Below, one piece after another: positions 44,186 through 52,732 of a DNA stretch of 64,000 nucleotides. The DNA comes from Bacillota bacterium. GTDB lineage: Bacteria > Bacillota > Clostridia > Christensenellales > UBA1242. The stretch spans positions 33,665 through 97,664 of the forward strand of contig WRBV01000004.1 of NCBI GenBank assembly GCA_009784375.1, given 5' to 3'. Both the position numbers and the translations under genes were made by a program. The notes beneath the pieces are model-generated. The model had not been told where the DNA came from, did not search any database, and saw nothing but the letters and a program-made list of their open reading frames with translations. Numbering within the stretch: the first letter of the stretch is position 1; each line of letters begins with the position of its first letter.

Positions 44186-44689
44186 TTAGAACAAAAATTC
44201 TTCGATTGACATGCGCTTCCCATGATTAAGACTTGTTGTACATTCATCGGTTGCATATCCCAAAGGCAAGAAACTTATTGGTATAAGATTTTCGGGCAGA
44301 TTAAAAAGTTCACGCGTCTTGTCAAAATCCATATGGCGAACCCAGCAACTTCCGATACCGATATCCCAAGCCTGGTACATCATTTGTGTCATTGCAATCG
44401 TTGCGTCCATTTCACCAATTTGGTTGCCCGCCCTATCCTTTGGCGCTTTGTCCAAATCATAACAAATCAAAATTACAAGCGGAGCGTTAAAACGGCACGG
44501 TGAACAAACATCCACGGATGCTAAATCCTCCGCGCTTGTTAAAACCTTGAATCTTTGCGATTGGCTATTACGTGCGGTTGGTGCTATCCTTCCTGCCTGT
44601 AAAATTTTATCAAGTTTTTCTTTTTCAACTTGCACATCTTTAAATTTTCTTACCGAGTATCTTTCGTGAATTAATTTTTCAAAGCTCAT
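44186..44689 (-). CDS. Nitroreductase family protein
   Basis: 167 residues from ATG 44689 (MSFEKLIHERYSVRKF, the family's RRSxRxF opening). Further signs: GRIAPTARNSQSQRFKVL near 35-52 for FMN binding, and GIGSCWVRHMD near 115, where FMN-dependent NAD(P)H oxidoreductases have GLGTCW. Forms homodimers; substrate unknown. Promoter TTTGTG, N17, TATCAT (44695-44700), then 5 nt to the ATG without Shine-Dalgarno: leaderless. Confidence 0.87.
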   Translation of the reverse strand: MSFEKLIHERYSVRKFKDVQVEKEKLDKILQAGRIAPTARNSQSQRFKVLTSAEDLASVDVCSPCRFNAPLVILICYDLDKAPKDRAGNQIGEMDATIAMTQMMYQAWDIGIGSCWVRHMDFDKTRELFNLPENLIPISFLPLGYATDECTTSLNHGKRMSIEEFLF

Positions 44690-44694
44690 GACCC

Positions 44695-44723
44695 ATGATA
44701 TCACATCATAGTAAAATCACAAA
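44695..44723 (-). promoter_or_regulatory. Leaderless promoter of the nitroreductase gene
   Basis: TTTGTG (44718-44723), 17-bp spacer, TATCAT (44695-44700), 5 nt, ATG. The boxes are identical to those of the gene at 59472; the promoter overlaps the end of the SH3-like gene. Confidence 0.7.
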
Positions 44724-45059
44724 TCTAGAATTTACAAAACCGAATTGACCGTTATAGTGAACCATAGACCACCCATTTCTTTCGCCAAAAACCCAAACTG
44801 GGGTGTTATGTGGTATATGAGCAATAACTTCTGAAAAGATTAATGGCAATCTATGTACATTCAATGGTCTGCGACCTGCAACCACAAGCCCTATTCTTCC
44901 TTGAGCCAAAATAGGAAATCCAAGAGGCAATAATGATGAATGCGGTGGTCTTGGTGGTCTTGGCATTACTGGTACTTGTGGGGTTACCCCTTGAGGCCAA
45001 TATTGAGACCGAGCCGATTCACAGCGATGACAATTCCGCCTATTTTGATTATTAAACAT
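44706..45059 (-). CDS. SH3b-like domain protein without signal peptide
   Basis: 117 residues. A polar N-terminus with two Cys (NCHRCESARSQYW), a Pro-rich linker (VPVMPRPPRPPHSS) and a C-terminal bacterial SH3 (SH3_3-like) domain: LVVAGRRPLNVHRLP ... NTPVWVFGERNGWSMVHYNGQFGFVNSRF. Such domains usually bind cell wall, yet no signal peptide is present, so localisation is unclear. AAGGAGA precedes ATG 45059. The leader contains sequences complementary to this ribosome site. Confidence 0.72.
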   Translation of the reverse strand: MFNNQNRRNCHRCESARSQYWPQGVTPQVPVMPRPPRPPHSSLLPLGFPILAQGRIGLVVAGRRPLNVHRLPLIFSEVIAHIPHNTPVWVFGERNGWSMVHYNGQFGFVNSRFVILL

Positions 45060-45139
45060 TTATGTATTCTCCTTGTGTTTAAAGTCACTCTCTCTCGAGC
45101 AAACTTAACTCATTCTATGTGGAGAACACACAAGGTGTT

Positions 45140-45916
45140 TTAATTTAATAATTTTTTAATCGACGGTAATGCTTTTATTGCCGCTTCGCGACCTTTTTGT
45201 ATTGCTTCATCATTATTTCGGAAAACAAGTGATGATATATTCCCAAGCTCTGGGACGATAAGTATATCTGCATCGCGACCTTCGAACCTTGCACTTCTCC
45301 AATCCATAGATTGATAAGCCGCATCAAGAACATGAAGCGTAGAACTGGACCTCAATTCCCTTGGCGCACCGATTGCATCAACCGCGATGATTATATCTGC
45401 ACCCAGATCTCTCGCTTCACTTATTGGCATTCGTTTTAATACTCCGCCATCTACAAGAAGCATTCCTTTGTATTCTATTGGCTGGAAGATTGCTGGTATT
45501 GATATACTTGCACGTACCGCTTCCCAGACTGGACCTGAATTAAAAACATGTAATTTATGACCACGCATGTCTGCCGCTATTGCCGCAAATTTTATGTTGC
45601 AATCCTCGATTTGTGTATCTTTGCCTGCGTGCTTTTTGAATAAATTCATCGCGCGATTACCACGTGCAAGACCACCGCGGAACATGTTTCGGAAGTCAAT
45701 ATCAAAAACTGTTCGAGCGGTAACCCTGTTCGCTATCCCACGCATTTCATTACTTGAAACCCCCGCGGCAAAGCCACCGCCAATTAACGCACCCATTGAA
45801 CATCCAGTAATAATATGAATTGGTATGTCATTTTCTTGTAAAACTTCAATCACGCCAATATGACAAAAACCGCGTGCACCACCCGCACCCAAAGCAAGAC
45901 CAATTTTCTTTTTCAT
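45140..45916 (-). CDS. Patatin-like phospholipase family protein
   Basis: 258 residues. Oxyanion-hole motif GAGGARGFCHIGVIEVL near 9-25, nucleophile Ser in GCSMGALIGG (GxSxG) near 38-45, and catalytic Asp in LLVDGGVLKRMPIS near 150. Similar to the RssA/YlbK group of bacterial patatins, which hydrolyse acyl esters. It lies 18 nt downstream of truB on the same strand. No clear Shine-Dalgarno; TATATA and TATAAA boxes lie 4-9 nt before the ATG, so it may also have a leaderless transcript. Confidence 0.88.
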   Translation of the reverse strand: MKKKIGLALGAGGARGFCHIGVIEVLQENDIPIHIITGCSMGALIGGGFAAGVSSNEMRGIANRVTARTVFDIDFRNMFRGGLARGNRAMNLFKKHAGKDTQIEDCNIKFAAIAADMRGHKLHVFNSGPVWEAVRASISIPAIFQPIEYKGMLLVDGGVLKRMPISEARDLGADIIIAVDAIGAPRELRSSSTLHVLDAAYQSMDWRSARFEGRDADILIVPELGNISSLVFRNNDEAIQKGREAAIKALPSIKKLLN

Positions 45917-45934
45917 ATGGTTTATATATGAAAA

Positions 45935-46723
45935 TCATAACCCACTTGGTATAACAAGGTCACAAATGGTCACATCGTCCAACATGCGGGCATCTTTAAT
46001 ATCAAAATCGCCAACCTTTGTTCGAATGATGAGACTTGCAATCGCAACCGTTCCCAATTTTTGTGCCAATAATTTTGCAAGACTTCGAATATATGTTCCC
46101 GTTTGGCATTCGATTTCAAGATAAAACGAATTTTCCTGGGCATCATATTGTTCGCCAATTGATTCCAAATCGTTCTTACATTCATCAATCGTTAACATTT
46201 CAAATCGCTTGATTGCTACAACACGCTTTGGTGCTTCGAACTCGATCCCTTTCCTCGCCAAATCGTATGCACGTTTACCGTTGATATGTACGGCAGAAAA
46301 CTTTGGAACTTCAATTTCGATTTCACCAGTCATTTGTGGCAAAACTTTTTCAACTTGTTCTTTTGTTGGAATGATTTCACTTGTTGCAATTACTTCGCCT
46401 TCATCGTCCAAGGTTTCCGTTTCTTTACCAAATACAATCAATGTTCGGTATACCTTGGTCGGCGAATGGAGTTTATCGGCAAGTTTCGTTGCCCGCCCAC
46501 ACATTAAAACAAGAACCCCGCATGCAGCAGGATCAAGTGTTCCCAAATGCCCGACCTTTTTCAAGCCTAATTTCCGCTTTACAATACTTAGCGCCCTGAA
46601 AGATGAAATCCCCCGTGGCTTGCAAATATTAAGAACCCCATCGCTTCGCTCGGGGACCTTGGACATTAAAGATAAATTATTTTTATGTTCGCTTTGCGAA
46701 CGGGTCATAAGAAGTCCGTCCAT
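45935..46723 (-). CDS. truB: tRNA pseudouridine-55 synthase with N-terminal extension
   Basis: 262 residues. Catalytic Asp in HLGTLDPAACGVLVL near 59-73, plus KVYRTLIVFGKETETLDDEG near 90 and TGTYIRSLAKLL near 212. Normal TruB opens with a short G.L.I.KP.G.TS motif; here that motif (GVLNICKPRGISSF) starts at residue 28. The 27-residue extension is encoded by two palindromes (GTTCGC/GCGAAC and CCCCATCGC/GAGCGATGGGG-type) joined by a TTGGACATTAAAG segment also seen in the lysC and helicase leaders. GGAGGA before ATG 46723 supports translation of the extension. Confidence 0.92.
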   Translation of the reverse strand: MDGLLMTRSQSEHKNNLSLMSKVPERSDGVLNICKPRGISSFRALSIVKRKLGLKKVGHLGTLDPAACGVLVLMCGRATKLADKLHSPTKVYRTLIVFGKETETLDDEGEVIATSEIIPTKEQVEKVLPQMTGEIEIEVPKFSAVHINGKRAYDLARKGIEFEAPKRVVAIKRFEMLTIDECKNDLESIGEQYDAQENSFYLEIECQTGTYIRSLAKLLAQKLGTVAIASLIIRTKVGDFDIKDARMLDDVTICDLVIPSGL

Positions 46724-46735
46724 ATTCCTCCGCCA

Positions 46736-47488
46736 CTAATCTTTTAACCAACCCACTATATTTCTAACGAGCTCATTTTCGTACCCATGGTAATTGTGGT
46801 TTGCGTTTTCTATGATGTGTCCTGTTACCTTTGCATTAGAAAATGCTTTGGCTAAATAATCAATACATTCTTGAACGTTATTATGTGGAATATATTTGTC
46901 ATCCGTTCCAATCTCGATCAAAATATTTCCAGATATATTGGCAAATCGAGGCGACACAACTTTGTCACGATAACGAAACATATCCATGTTTTCATCGTTG
47001 CGTGCTTTTCTTTTGGTTTTAGAATCCGCCCTTTTGACATCTACTGGGGCAAGTAAAATAATCTCGCCTTTAAAATCTTTTTCAAGTGCATACCAAATTA
47101 CTTTGTTGCAACCGTAACTGTGTCCTTGTAAAATTATTTCGGTGAAACCCATGTTTTTTCCAAAGTCTATCGCCGTTTGAATATCAATCTCGCAATCTTC
47201 AAATATTTCATTTCGTGAACCTATTGGAATGCTTTTGCCTATTTTCCTATCAACTACTCTTTTAAACGAATATTCAAGACCCGAACCTCTATTATTAAAT
47301 GTCAAAAACGCGTACCCCGCTTTAGTAAATTCTTCTGACATTGTTTCAATATATTCTGTTCGGTAAAAATCACTTGAAGTGCCATGTACATGAATGATTA
47401 CTTTGTTAGTTTTGATCTCGGGTTCGTACAACAAGCCATCCAACCGCAAATTATCACTTGTAACCATTCTTATAATTCTTGTTTTCAT
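46736..47488 (-). CDS. Alpha/beta hydrolase
   Basis: 250 residues with the alpha/beta-hydrolase triad: nucleophile Ser in LQGHSYGCNKV near 120-130, Asp in EIGTDDKYIPH near 200, His in IENANHNYHGYE near 235. HVHGTSSDFYR near 33 forms the oxyanion hole, and FNNRGSG near 65 resembles the UPF0613/DUF1749-type hydrolases. Cytoplasmic, substrate unknown. It sits between nrnA and truB in the RNA-metabolism cluster (stop 12 nt before the truB start), with GGAG before its ATG. Confidence 0.85.
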   Translation of the reverse strand: MKTRIIRMVTSDNLRLDGLLYEPEIKTNKVIIHVHGTSSDFYRTEYIETMSEEFTKAGYAFLTFNNRGSGLEYSFKRVVDRKIGKSIPIGSRNEIFEDCEIDIQTAIDFGKNMGFTEIILQGHSYGCNKVIWYALEKDFKGEIILLAPVDVKRADSKTKRKARNDENMDMFRYRDKVVSPRFANISGNILIEIGTDDKYIPHNNVQECIDYLAKAFSNAKVTGHIIENANHNYHGYENELVRNIVGWLKD

Positions 47489-47503
47489 TTCAACTCCGCC
47501 ACT

Positions 47504-48550
47504 CTATACCTTCGTAGTTGTCGTAACCACAATTGTTTGATTCTTTTCGGGTTTTTGTTTTGCAAGTATTTCCTCGACCTTTTCAACAATTTGCTTGATT
47601 ATGTTTTTATATCGACCCTTGATGGTGAGTCCTGCCGCGTTCTTGTGACCGCCACCACCGAAATGGTTTGCGATTTTGGAAACATTTATATCACCATGAC
47701 TTCGAAGCGACACGTTAAACGAATCACGTTCTTGTTCGGTTAAAAAGATACTTACCTTTACACCCTGGGCATCGATTGCGTATCTTTGGAAACGATGACG
47801 CTCGTCATGATCGAATTTGTATTTTTTAACCATTTTATAACTGAGATACGTTATTGCGATTTGACCGTCTGCTACAAACTTTATATTTTTCAGAACCTCC
47901 ATAAGACCGCTTAGTGTTTTTGGGTCGTATACGCGGAAATTACTATAATTAACATGTGTTATATCTATGCCTTTATTCATAAGCTCACTTGCAGCATGGT
48001 GTGTATATGCCGTTGTATTTGGAAAAAGAAAGCAACCTGTGTCCGAGCTTATAGCCGTGTATAGTGCAACCGCCATTGGTCGTGTGATATTTACATTATG
48101 TGTAACAAAGTATTCAAACATCATTTCGCCACAGCTTGCACGTGTTGGATTTGAAACCAAAAGATCGCATCTTATTGTCGGGTTAAGGTGATGGTCAAAT
48201 ACGATAACTTTGTCTGAACTTTCAATAAGAGCCTGGCAACTTCCAAGCCTGTGTCCATCTGCCGTATCCACAATGACAAGCAAGTCATATGTATCAAACT
48301 CAAAACCTTTGTCGTTTTTTTCGGCAACAATATAAAACTCGGACACACCCTCGAGATACTGGAGATTACTTGGAACTTCACCACACACAAAAACATCAAC
48401 ATCTTTTTTCATGCGTAAAAGTGCCAACCGAAGTGCGGCGGCAGTACCCAAACAATCACCGTCTGGACGAAGGTGCATTGTAATCGCTATTTTCTGAGCA
48501 TCCCTTAAAAGGGTACGCATATCTTTAAAATCGGTTTGATTGTTTTTCAT
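47504..48550 (-). CDS. nrnA: DHH phosphoesterase (NrnA-like nanoRNase/pAp phosphatase)
   Basis: 348 residues. DHH-family metal motifs: MHLRPDGDCLG near 25, VIVDTADG near 92, IVFDHHLNP near 117, SSDTGCFLF near 168, and the DHHA1 substrate motif FGGGGHKNAAG near 305. Degrades 2-5-nt RNAs and 3'-phosphoadenosine 5'-phosphate. It follows rbfA by 6 nt, the conserved Firmicutes order, with no Shine-Dalgarno of its own, so translation is probably coupled to rbfA. A Thr/Val-rich tail (IVVTTTTKV) ends the protein. Confidence 0.92.
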   Translation of the reverse strand: MKNNQTDFKDMRTLLRDAQKIAITMHLRPDGDCLGTAAALRLALLRMKKDVDVFVCGEVPSNLQYLEGVSEFYIVAEKNDKGFEFDTYDLLVIVDTADGHRLGSCQALIESSDKVIVFDHHLNPTIRCDLLVSNPTRASCGEMMFEYFVTHNVNITRPMAVALYTAISSDTGCFLFPNTTAYTHHAASELMNKGIDITHVNYSNFRVYDPKTLSGLMEVLKNIKFVADGQIAITYLSYKMVKKYKFDHDERHRFQRYAIDAQGVKVSIFLTEQERDSFNVSLRSHGDINVSKIANHFGGGGHKNAAGLTIKGRYKNIIKQIVEKVEEILAKQKPEKNQTIVVTTTTKV

Positions 48551-48556
48551 AGTTTA

Positions 48557-48916
48557 TTATTTTGTTGTATTTCCATTAATTTGAGCTAGTAACTCTTCCA
48601 CTCTGTTCGCGTTTTCACGACCGCGGTCAAGGTGAAAACGAAGTTGCGGAGTTTGACGCATCTTCACACGTGATGCAAGCTCGGACCGAAGGAATCCAGC
48701 GGACTTTTCCAATTCTGACATTGCCTTTGTTTTCTCGGCATCGTTACCGTCAATTTCAACAAAGACTTTTGTAAATGCGTAATCTGCACTTGTTTCTACG
48801 TTTAAAATCGTAACACCCGCAAAGTGTTCATTCTGCATTTTTTCACGCAATGTTACCGTCAACACACGGAGTATATCCGCGTTAGCTCTTTGAATTTTTA
48901 CATTTGGTTGTTTCAT
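48557..48916 (-). CDS. rbfA: Ribosome-binding factor A
   Basis: 119 residues from ATG 48916 with AAAGGGGA upstream. RbfA acts in late 30S maturation through its KH-like fold. Seen: RANADILRVLTVTLREKM at the N-terminus, ADYAFTKVFVEI near 50, LEKSAGFLRSELASRVKMRQTPQLRFHLDRGRENANRVEELL over the second half, which is diagnostic. It lies downstream of infB as expected, but a lipoprotein gene separates the two. Confidence 0.94.
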   Translation of the reverse strand: MKQPNVKIQRANADILRVLTVTLREKMQNEHFAGVTILNVETSADYAFTKVFVEIDGNDAEKTKAMSELEKSAGFLRSELASRVKMRQTPQLRFHLDRGRENANRVEELLAQINGNTTK

Positions 48917-48980
48917 AATATCCCCTTTTATATGTTTACATACTATATCATTTATCACAGAATAAAGTAAAGGAGTTGAG

Positions 48981-49394
48981 TCACAAAATGATAATTTGCA
49001 CCGTATTACTCCAGCCACTTACTACTGGCTCGCCGCGATTGGTTCTGCCCGTTTGACGTACTCTGAATACATGCTTGCCTTCTGGCTGGTCTGGAAAATA
49101 TGTCTCGTTATTAATCTCAACGCGCATAAGAGAACGAGTTGTAAACCCACTTGTCCTAGGTCCACCTGTTGTCATTTCACATACAAGTTCATCATCCTGA
49201 TAAACTCTACGCTCGATTGTAAAGGTATTGTTAGCCCAGCCTGTCCAGGACAATGTATAACCATCCAACGTAAGTACTGGGGTTCGGTTCAACATTCTTG
49301 TAAGAAGTCTCCACTCACAGCCAGTCAAAAAAAGTGAAGACGATACAACAACCAAGACAACCAAGACAGCTAGCGACAATTTCTTAGAATTCAT
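48981..49394 (-). CDS. Lipoprotein with fibronectin III-like fold
   Basis: 137 residues from ATG 49394. Signal peptide with lipobox (LFLTGCEW; Cys about 24), followed by one small beta domain: TPVLTLDGYTLSWTGWANNTFTIERRV near 40-65 and HVFRVRQTGRTNRGE, ending VSGWSNTVQI, the typical last strands of a fibronectin type III domain. The start codon lies inside the 3' end of infB (overlap 11 nt) and it is followed by rbfA, so an exported lipoprotein is embedded in a translation operon. Function unknown. Confidence 0.78.
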   Translation of the reverse strand: MNSKKLSLAVLVVLVVVSSSLFLTGCEWRLLTRMLNRTPVLTLDGYTLSWTGWANNTFTIERRVYQDDELVCEMTTGGPRTSGFTTRSLMRVEINNETYFPDQPEGKHVFRVRQTGRTNRGEPVVSGWSNTVQIIIL

Positions 49395-52134
49395 ATTTAC
49401 GCCCATTGAACATAATCGGCAATTGTTCTTGACCATATGATTCAAGGATGTCACCAACATTCACGGTTGCATCTACTAACTTTATACCACATTCATGACC
49501 ATTACCAACTTCCTTTGCGTCATTGGTTTTAATCTTAAGTGAATCCATTTTGTACTCGCCGATTAATTCGCCACCACGTAATAATTTAATTTTTGTATTA
49601 CGCAATATTTTTCCATCGGTTACGCGACAACCCGCGATAATTCCAATTGCACTTGATTTAAATAATTGCAATACTTCGGCACGACCGTGATATTTTTCGA
49701 TGAATTTTGGTTTGAATAATTTAACCATCTCGGTTGTAACAAAATCGAATATTTCGTATATGACTTTGAATTCGTGGATTTGTATCTTTTGACGTTTTGC
49801 AAGCTGTTTCGCAGTTGCCGTGATTTTTGTATGGAATGCAACAAGTTTTGCACCAGTAACTTCGGCAAGTGACACATCATTGTCATTAACGTTACCAACG
49901 CCGTGACTTATGACGTGTACCGAGACCTCGTCACTTGTAATTGTTTCAAGCGTTTGGATAATCGCCTCGACAGAGCCTGCAACATCACCCTTGACGATGA
50001 TGTTAAGATGAGTCTTCTCGGCTTCGTGCATAACATCAAATGCATGCTCGGAATCGGTTGTAGAAAGCATTCCCGCACGTTTAATTTTTTCTTTATCAAG
50101 ACGCTCACGTGCAACCTGTTTTGTCAACTTTTCATCAACCACGTAAACTGTGTCGCCTGCATTTGGGACTTCGTGGAATCCAAGAACTTGGACTGGTGTT
50201 GATGGCGTTGCCTTGCGAAGTGCCTTGCCATTTTCATCGGTCATGGATTTGACCTTTCCGTATGTTGTACCCGCAAGCAATGTATCGCCAACACGAAGTG
50301 TTCCATTTTGAACAAGCACAGTAACCACAGGTCCACGTTGCTTGTCAAGACGAGATTCAATGATTGAACCGCTTGCCTCTTTGTTTGGATTTGCTTTGTA
50401 ATTGTTCATCTCGGCAACAAGTAAAATCATCTCGAGTAATTTATCCAAGCCCGTTCCCGCAACCGCAGAAATAGGCGCAATAATTGCATTACCACCCCAT
50501 TCTTCTGGGATTACATTATGTTCGGATAATTGTTGTTTTACACGTTCTATGTCTGCTTCTTTCTTGTCGATTTTGTTAATCGCAACAATCATAGGAAGAT
50601 CTTGACCTTGGATATGTTTAATTGCCTCAACGGTTTGTGGCATAACACCGTCGTCTGCTGCCACAATCAATATTGCAACGTCTGTGATCTTTGCACCACG
50701 CGCACGCATCTTGTCAAATGCCGCGTGACCTGGGGTGTCAATGAATGTAATCTTTTTTGCTTTGACCGATACTTGGTATGCACCAATATGTTGTGTGATA
50801 CCACCGCTCTCGGTTGTTGTGACTTTTGTTTTACGTAACGCATCAAGAAGCGAAGTCTTACCATGGTCAACGTGCCCCATTACTGTAACAACAGGCGGAC
50901 GTTCTTTTAAATCTTCATCTTTATCGACCGAGTGAACATCACTCATCTTCTCTTCGAATGTCTTGTCGGCATGTAATTCAAGAACAAGTCCGAACTCGCC
51001 TGCGACAAGTTCCGCCATCTCAAACGATATTGTAGAATTTATTGTACACATCTCGCCAAGAACGATAAGTTGTTTGATAATCTCGGTCGCTGTCTTACCA
51101 ATTTTCTCGGACAATGTTTTTACCGTAAGCATCGGTGTTGTAATTTGGATAATATTGCTTTTTTCTTTTGGTTCTCTATCCGCATTTTCCTTTGATTTTT
51201 TTGTACGGAAAATTCGAGTAAGCATTCTTTCCTCGATGTCTTGTTCTTCTATAATTCCACGGCGTAAAAGGCTGCGGCGGTCCATTCCCGTTTTCTCGCC
51301 CGCGTATGATGAGCCCTTGCCTTTTTTCTTGCCTGCATGTGTATTTTCTTTTGGGACAAAACGCTCGGTCGGCTTGATTCCTGCAAGCGGTGTTCGTGCG
51401 CCTCCTGGACCCGCAGGTCTTGGTCCAAATCCACCTGGTGTATGCGGACGTGGACGGTTTGGGTCAAACGGTCTTGGTTGGTATCCACCTTGTCCACCTG
51501 GTTGTCCATCACGTGAAATACCACGGCCATAAGCCCCAGTAGATTGATTAGGTGTCCATGTTCGTGATGGGTTTTGTTGCCTTTGACCACCCTGACCTTG
51601 CTGTCCATATGGTGGACGTGGCTGTTGACCTTGGTACGGTGGACGTTGTTGCCCATATGGTGGACGATCTTGACGCTGTCCTTGATACCCGCCACGGTCG
51701 CGATTATATTGTCCTTGTTGTTGTGGTGATTGTTCGCGATTAAATTGCGGACGCTCGGGTCTTTCTGGACGTTGATATGTTGGTTGCTCGGTCGGTCGTG
51801 CAACTTCTACTGGTTTTGATTCCTCAACTTTCGCCGCTTGTTTTGCACGAAGGGCTTCTGCCTTTTCGTCCACACGGGCTTCTGCCGCACGACGTTCGTC
51901 CTCACGTTGCTTGATTAAATCAGCATATTGTTGTTGTTTTTCTGCACGGCGTACAGCTTCTTCACGGTTACTTGCAATCTCGCGATTGGTGCTACGCAAA
52001 GTGTTAAGCGAATTCTCCAACTTGATACGTGCATCCTTACACTTCGACAAAAGAGCGGCTACAGTAGGAAGCTGCTCTTTTAAATTTTTAATATTCTCTA
52101 ACTTGCCTGCGGCTGGTGTCGGTTTCTGGGTCAA
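49384..52134 (-). CDS. infB: Translation initiation factor IF-2
   Basis: 916 residues. The N-terminal third has a charged coil (EEAVRRAEKQQQ) and then a long Gln/Pro/Gly/Arg-rich linker (about 130-250). The IF2N region is near 335-400, the G domain begins near 415 with GHVDHGKTSLLDAL (G1), DTPGHAAF (G3) and NKID (G4), and the C-terminal domains bind fMet-tRNA. Translation starts at TTG 52134 with AAGGAG 5 nt upstream; no ATG is nearby. It has its own promoter. Confidence 0.96.
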   Translation of the reverse strand: MTQKPTPAAGKLENIKNLKEQLPTVAALLSKCKDARIKLENSLNTLRSTNREIASNREEAVRRAEKQQQYADLIKQREDERRAAEARVDEKAEALRAKQAAKVEESKPVEVARPTEQPTYQRPERPERPQFNREQSPQQQGQYNRDRGGYQGQRQDRPPYGQQRPPYQGQQPRPPYGQQGQGGQRQQNPSRTWTPNQSTGAYGRGISRDGQPGGQGGYQPRPFDPNRPRPHTPGGFGPRPAGPGGARTPLAGIKPTERFVPKENTHAGKKKGKGSSYAGEKTGMDRRSLLRRGIIEEQDIEERMLTRIFRTKKSKENADREPKEKSNIIQITTPMLTVKTLSEKIGKTATEIIKQLIVLGEMCTINSTISFEMAELVAGEFGLVLELHADKTFEEKMSDVHSVDKDEDLKERPPVVTVMGHVDHGKTSLLDALRKTKVTTTESGGITQHIGAYQVSVKAKKITFIDTPGHAAFDKMRARGAKITDVAILIVAADDGVMPQTVEAIKHIQGQDLPMIVAINKIDKKEADIERVKQQLSEHNVIPEEWGGNAIIAPISAVAGTGLDKLLEMILLVAEMNNYKANPNKEASGSIIESRLDKQRGPVVTVLVQNGTLRVGDTLLAGTTYGKVKSMTDENGKALRKATPSTPVQVLGFHEVPNAGDTVYVVDEKLTKQVARERLDKEKIKRAGMLSTTDSEHAFDVMHEAEKTHLNIIVKGDVAGSVEAIIQTLETITSDEVSVHVISHGVGNVNDNDVSLAEVTGAKLVAFHTKITATAKQLAKRQKIQIHEFKVIYEIFDFVTTEMVKLFKPKFIEKYHGRAEVLQLFKSSAIGIIAGCRVTDGKILRNTKIKLLRGGELIGEYKMDSLKIKTNDAKEVGNGHECGIKLVDATVNVGDILESYGQEQLPIMFNGRKYEF

Positions 52135-52153
52135 TTTTACTCCTTATCCTTAT

Positions 52154-52182
52154 AGTATACATAAATGTATTATCATTTGCAA
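52154..52182 (-). promoter_or_regulatory. Promoter upstream of infB
   Basis: TTGCAA (52177-52182), 17-bp spacer, TATACT (52154-52159) on the minus strand. It indicates that infB can be transcribed apart from nusA. Confidence 0.7.
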
Positions 52183-52194
52183 GGATTTTAGAGC

Positions 52195-52715
52195 TTACGC
52201 TTTTTCATGTGAAATTTCATGCATTCCGTCCGCACCAAATATCTTGAATGTATAGTCAATCAGGTTTTGATTTTCATCAAGCTCCATCTTGCCCCAAACT
52301 TTATTTCCATCAAGAACATATGGCAGCCACAATTTAAAGTCCTGCATTAATATTTCATCGTATGGTATACATTGCTCGTTATACCATTGTGGCAAATCAA
52401 GTCTTCCGTTTCTTGTGGAATTCCTTCGAATTTGTCTGTTTCAAAAATGTGTACAGGACTCTTTACTTTTGTCCCTTTAAAGAAATATGTCAAATTAATA
52501 ATCGCAAGTTTTCGGAGATCGCTTTCTTTTACCTTTAACTTTGTTTCTTCTAAAATTTCACGAACTGCACCTGATTTTATTGTTTCACCTTGCTCTATCT
52601 TGCCACTTGGTGGAACAAGCTTACCCGCGCCAAAGCCACCTTTTTTCCGTGCAAGCAAAATTTCACCGTCACGACGAATATTACACACAGCCGCAAGTCT
52701 GAACTCAGGTTTCAT
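52195..52715 (-). pseudogene. Frameshifted NUDIX hydrolase (MTH1/MutT-like)
   Basis: Two overlapping frames together make one NUDIX protein. From ATG 52715 the first frame gives KPEFRLAAVCNIRR, the Nudix box (SGKIEQGETIKSGAVREILEET, GX5EX7REUXEEXGU-like) and FEGIPQETED, then departs into a short unrelated tail ending at 52347. The next frame resumes at about 52395 with LPQWYNEQCIPYDEILMQDFKLWLPYVLDG, the usual C-terminus of 8-oxo-dGTP diphosphatases. Net change is one base deleted or five inserted near 52400. It could be a real pseudogene, programmed frameshifting or an assembly error. TATAAT lies 9 nt before the ATG. Confidence 0.8.
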
Positions 52716-52732
52716 TGTATTTTTATTATACA

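Noticed and set aside
51249..51803. 184-codon His/Gln-rich frame
   Set aside because: Frame-shifted reading of the Gln/Pro/Gly linker of IF-2.
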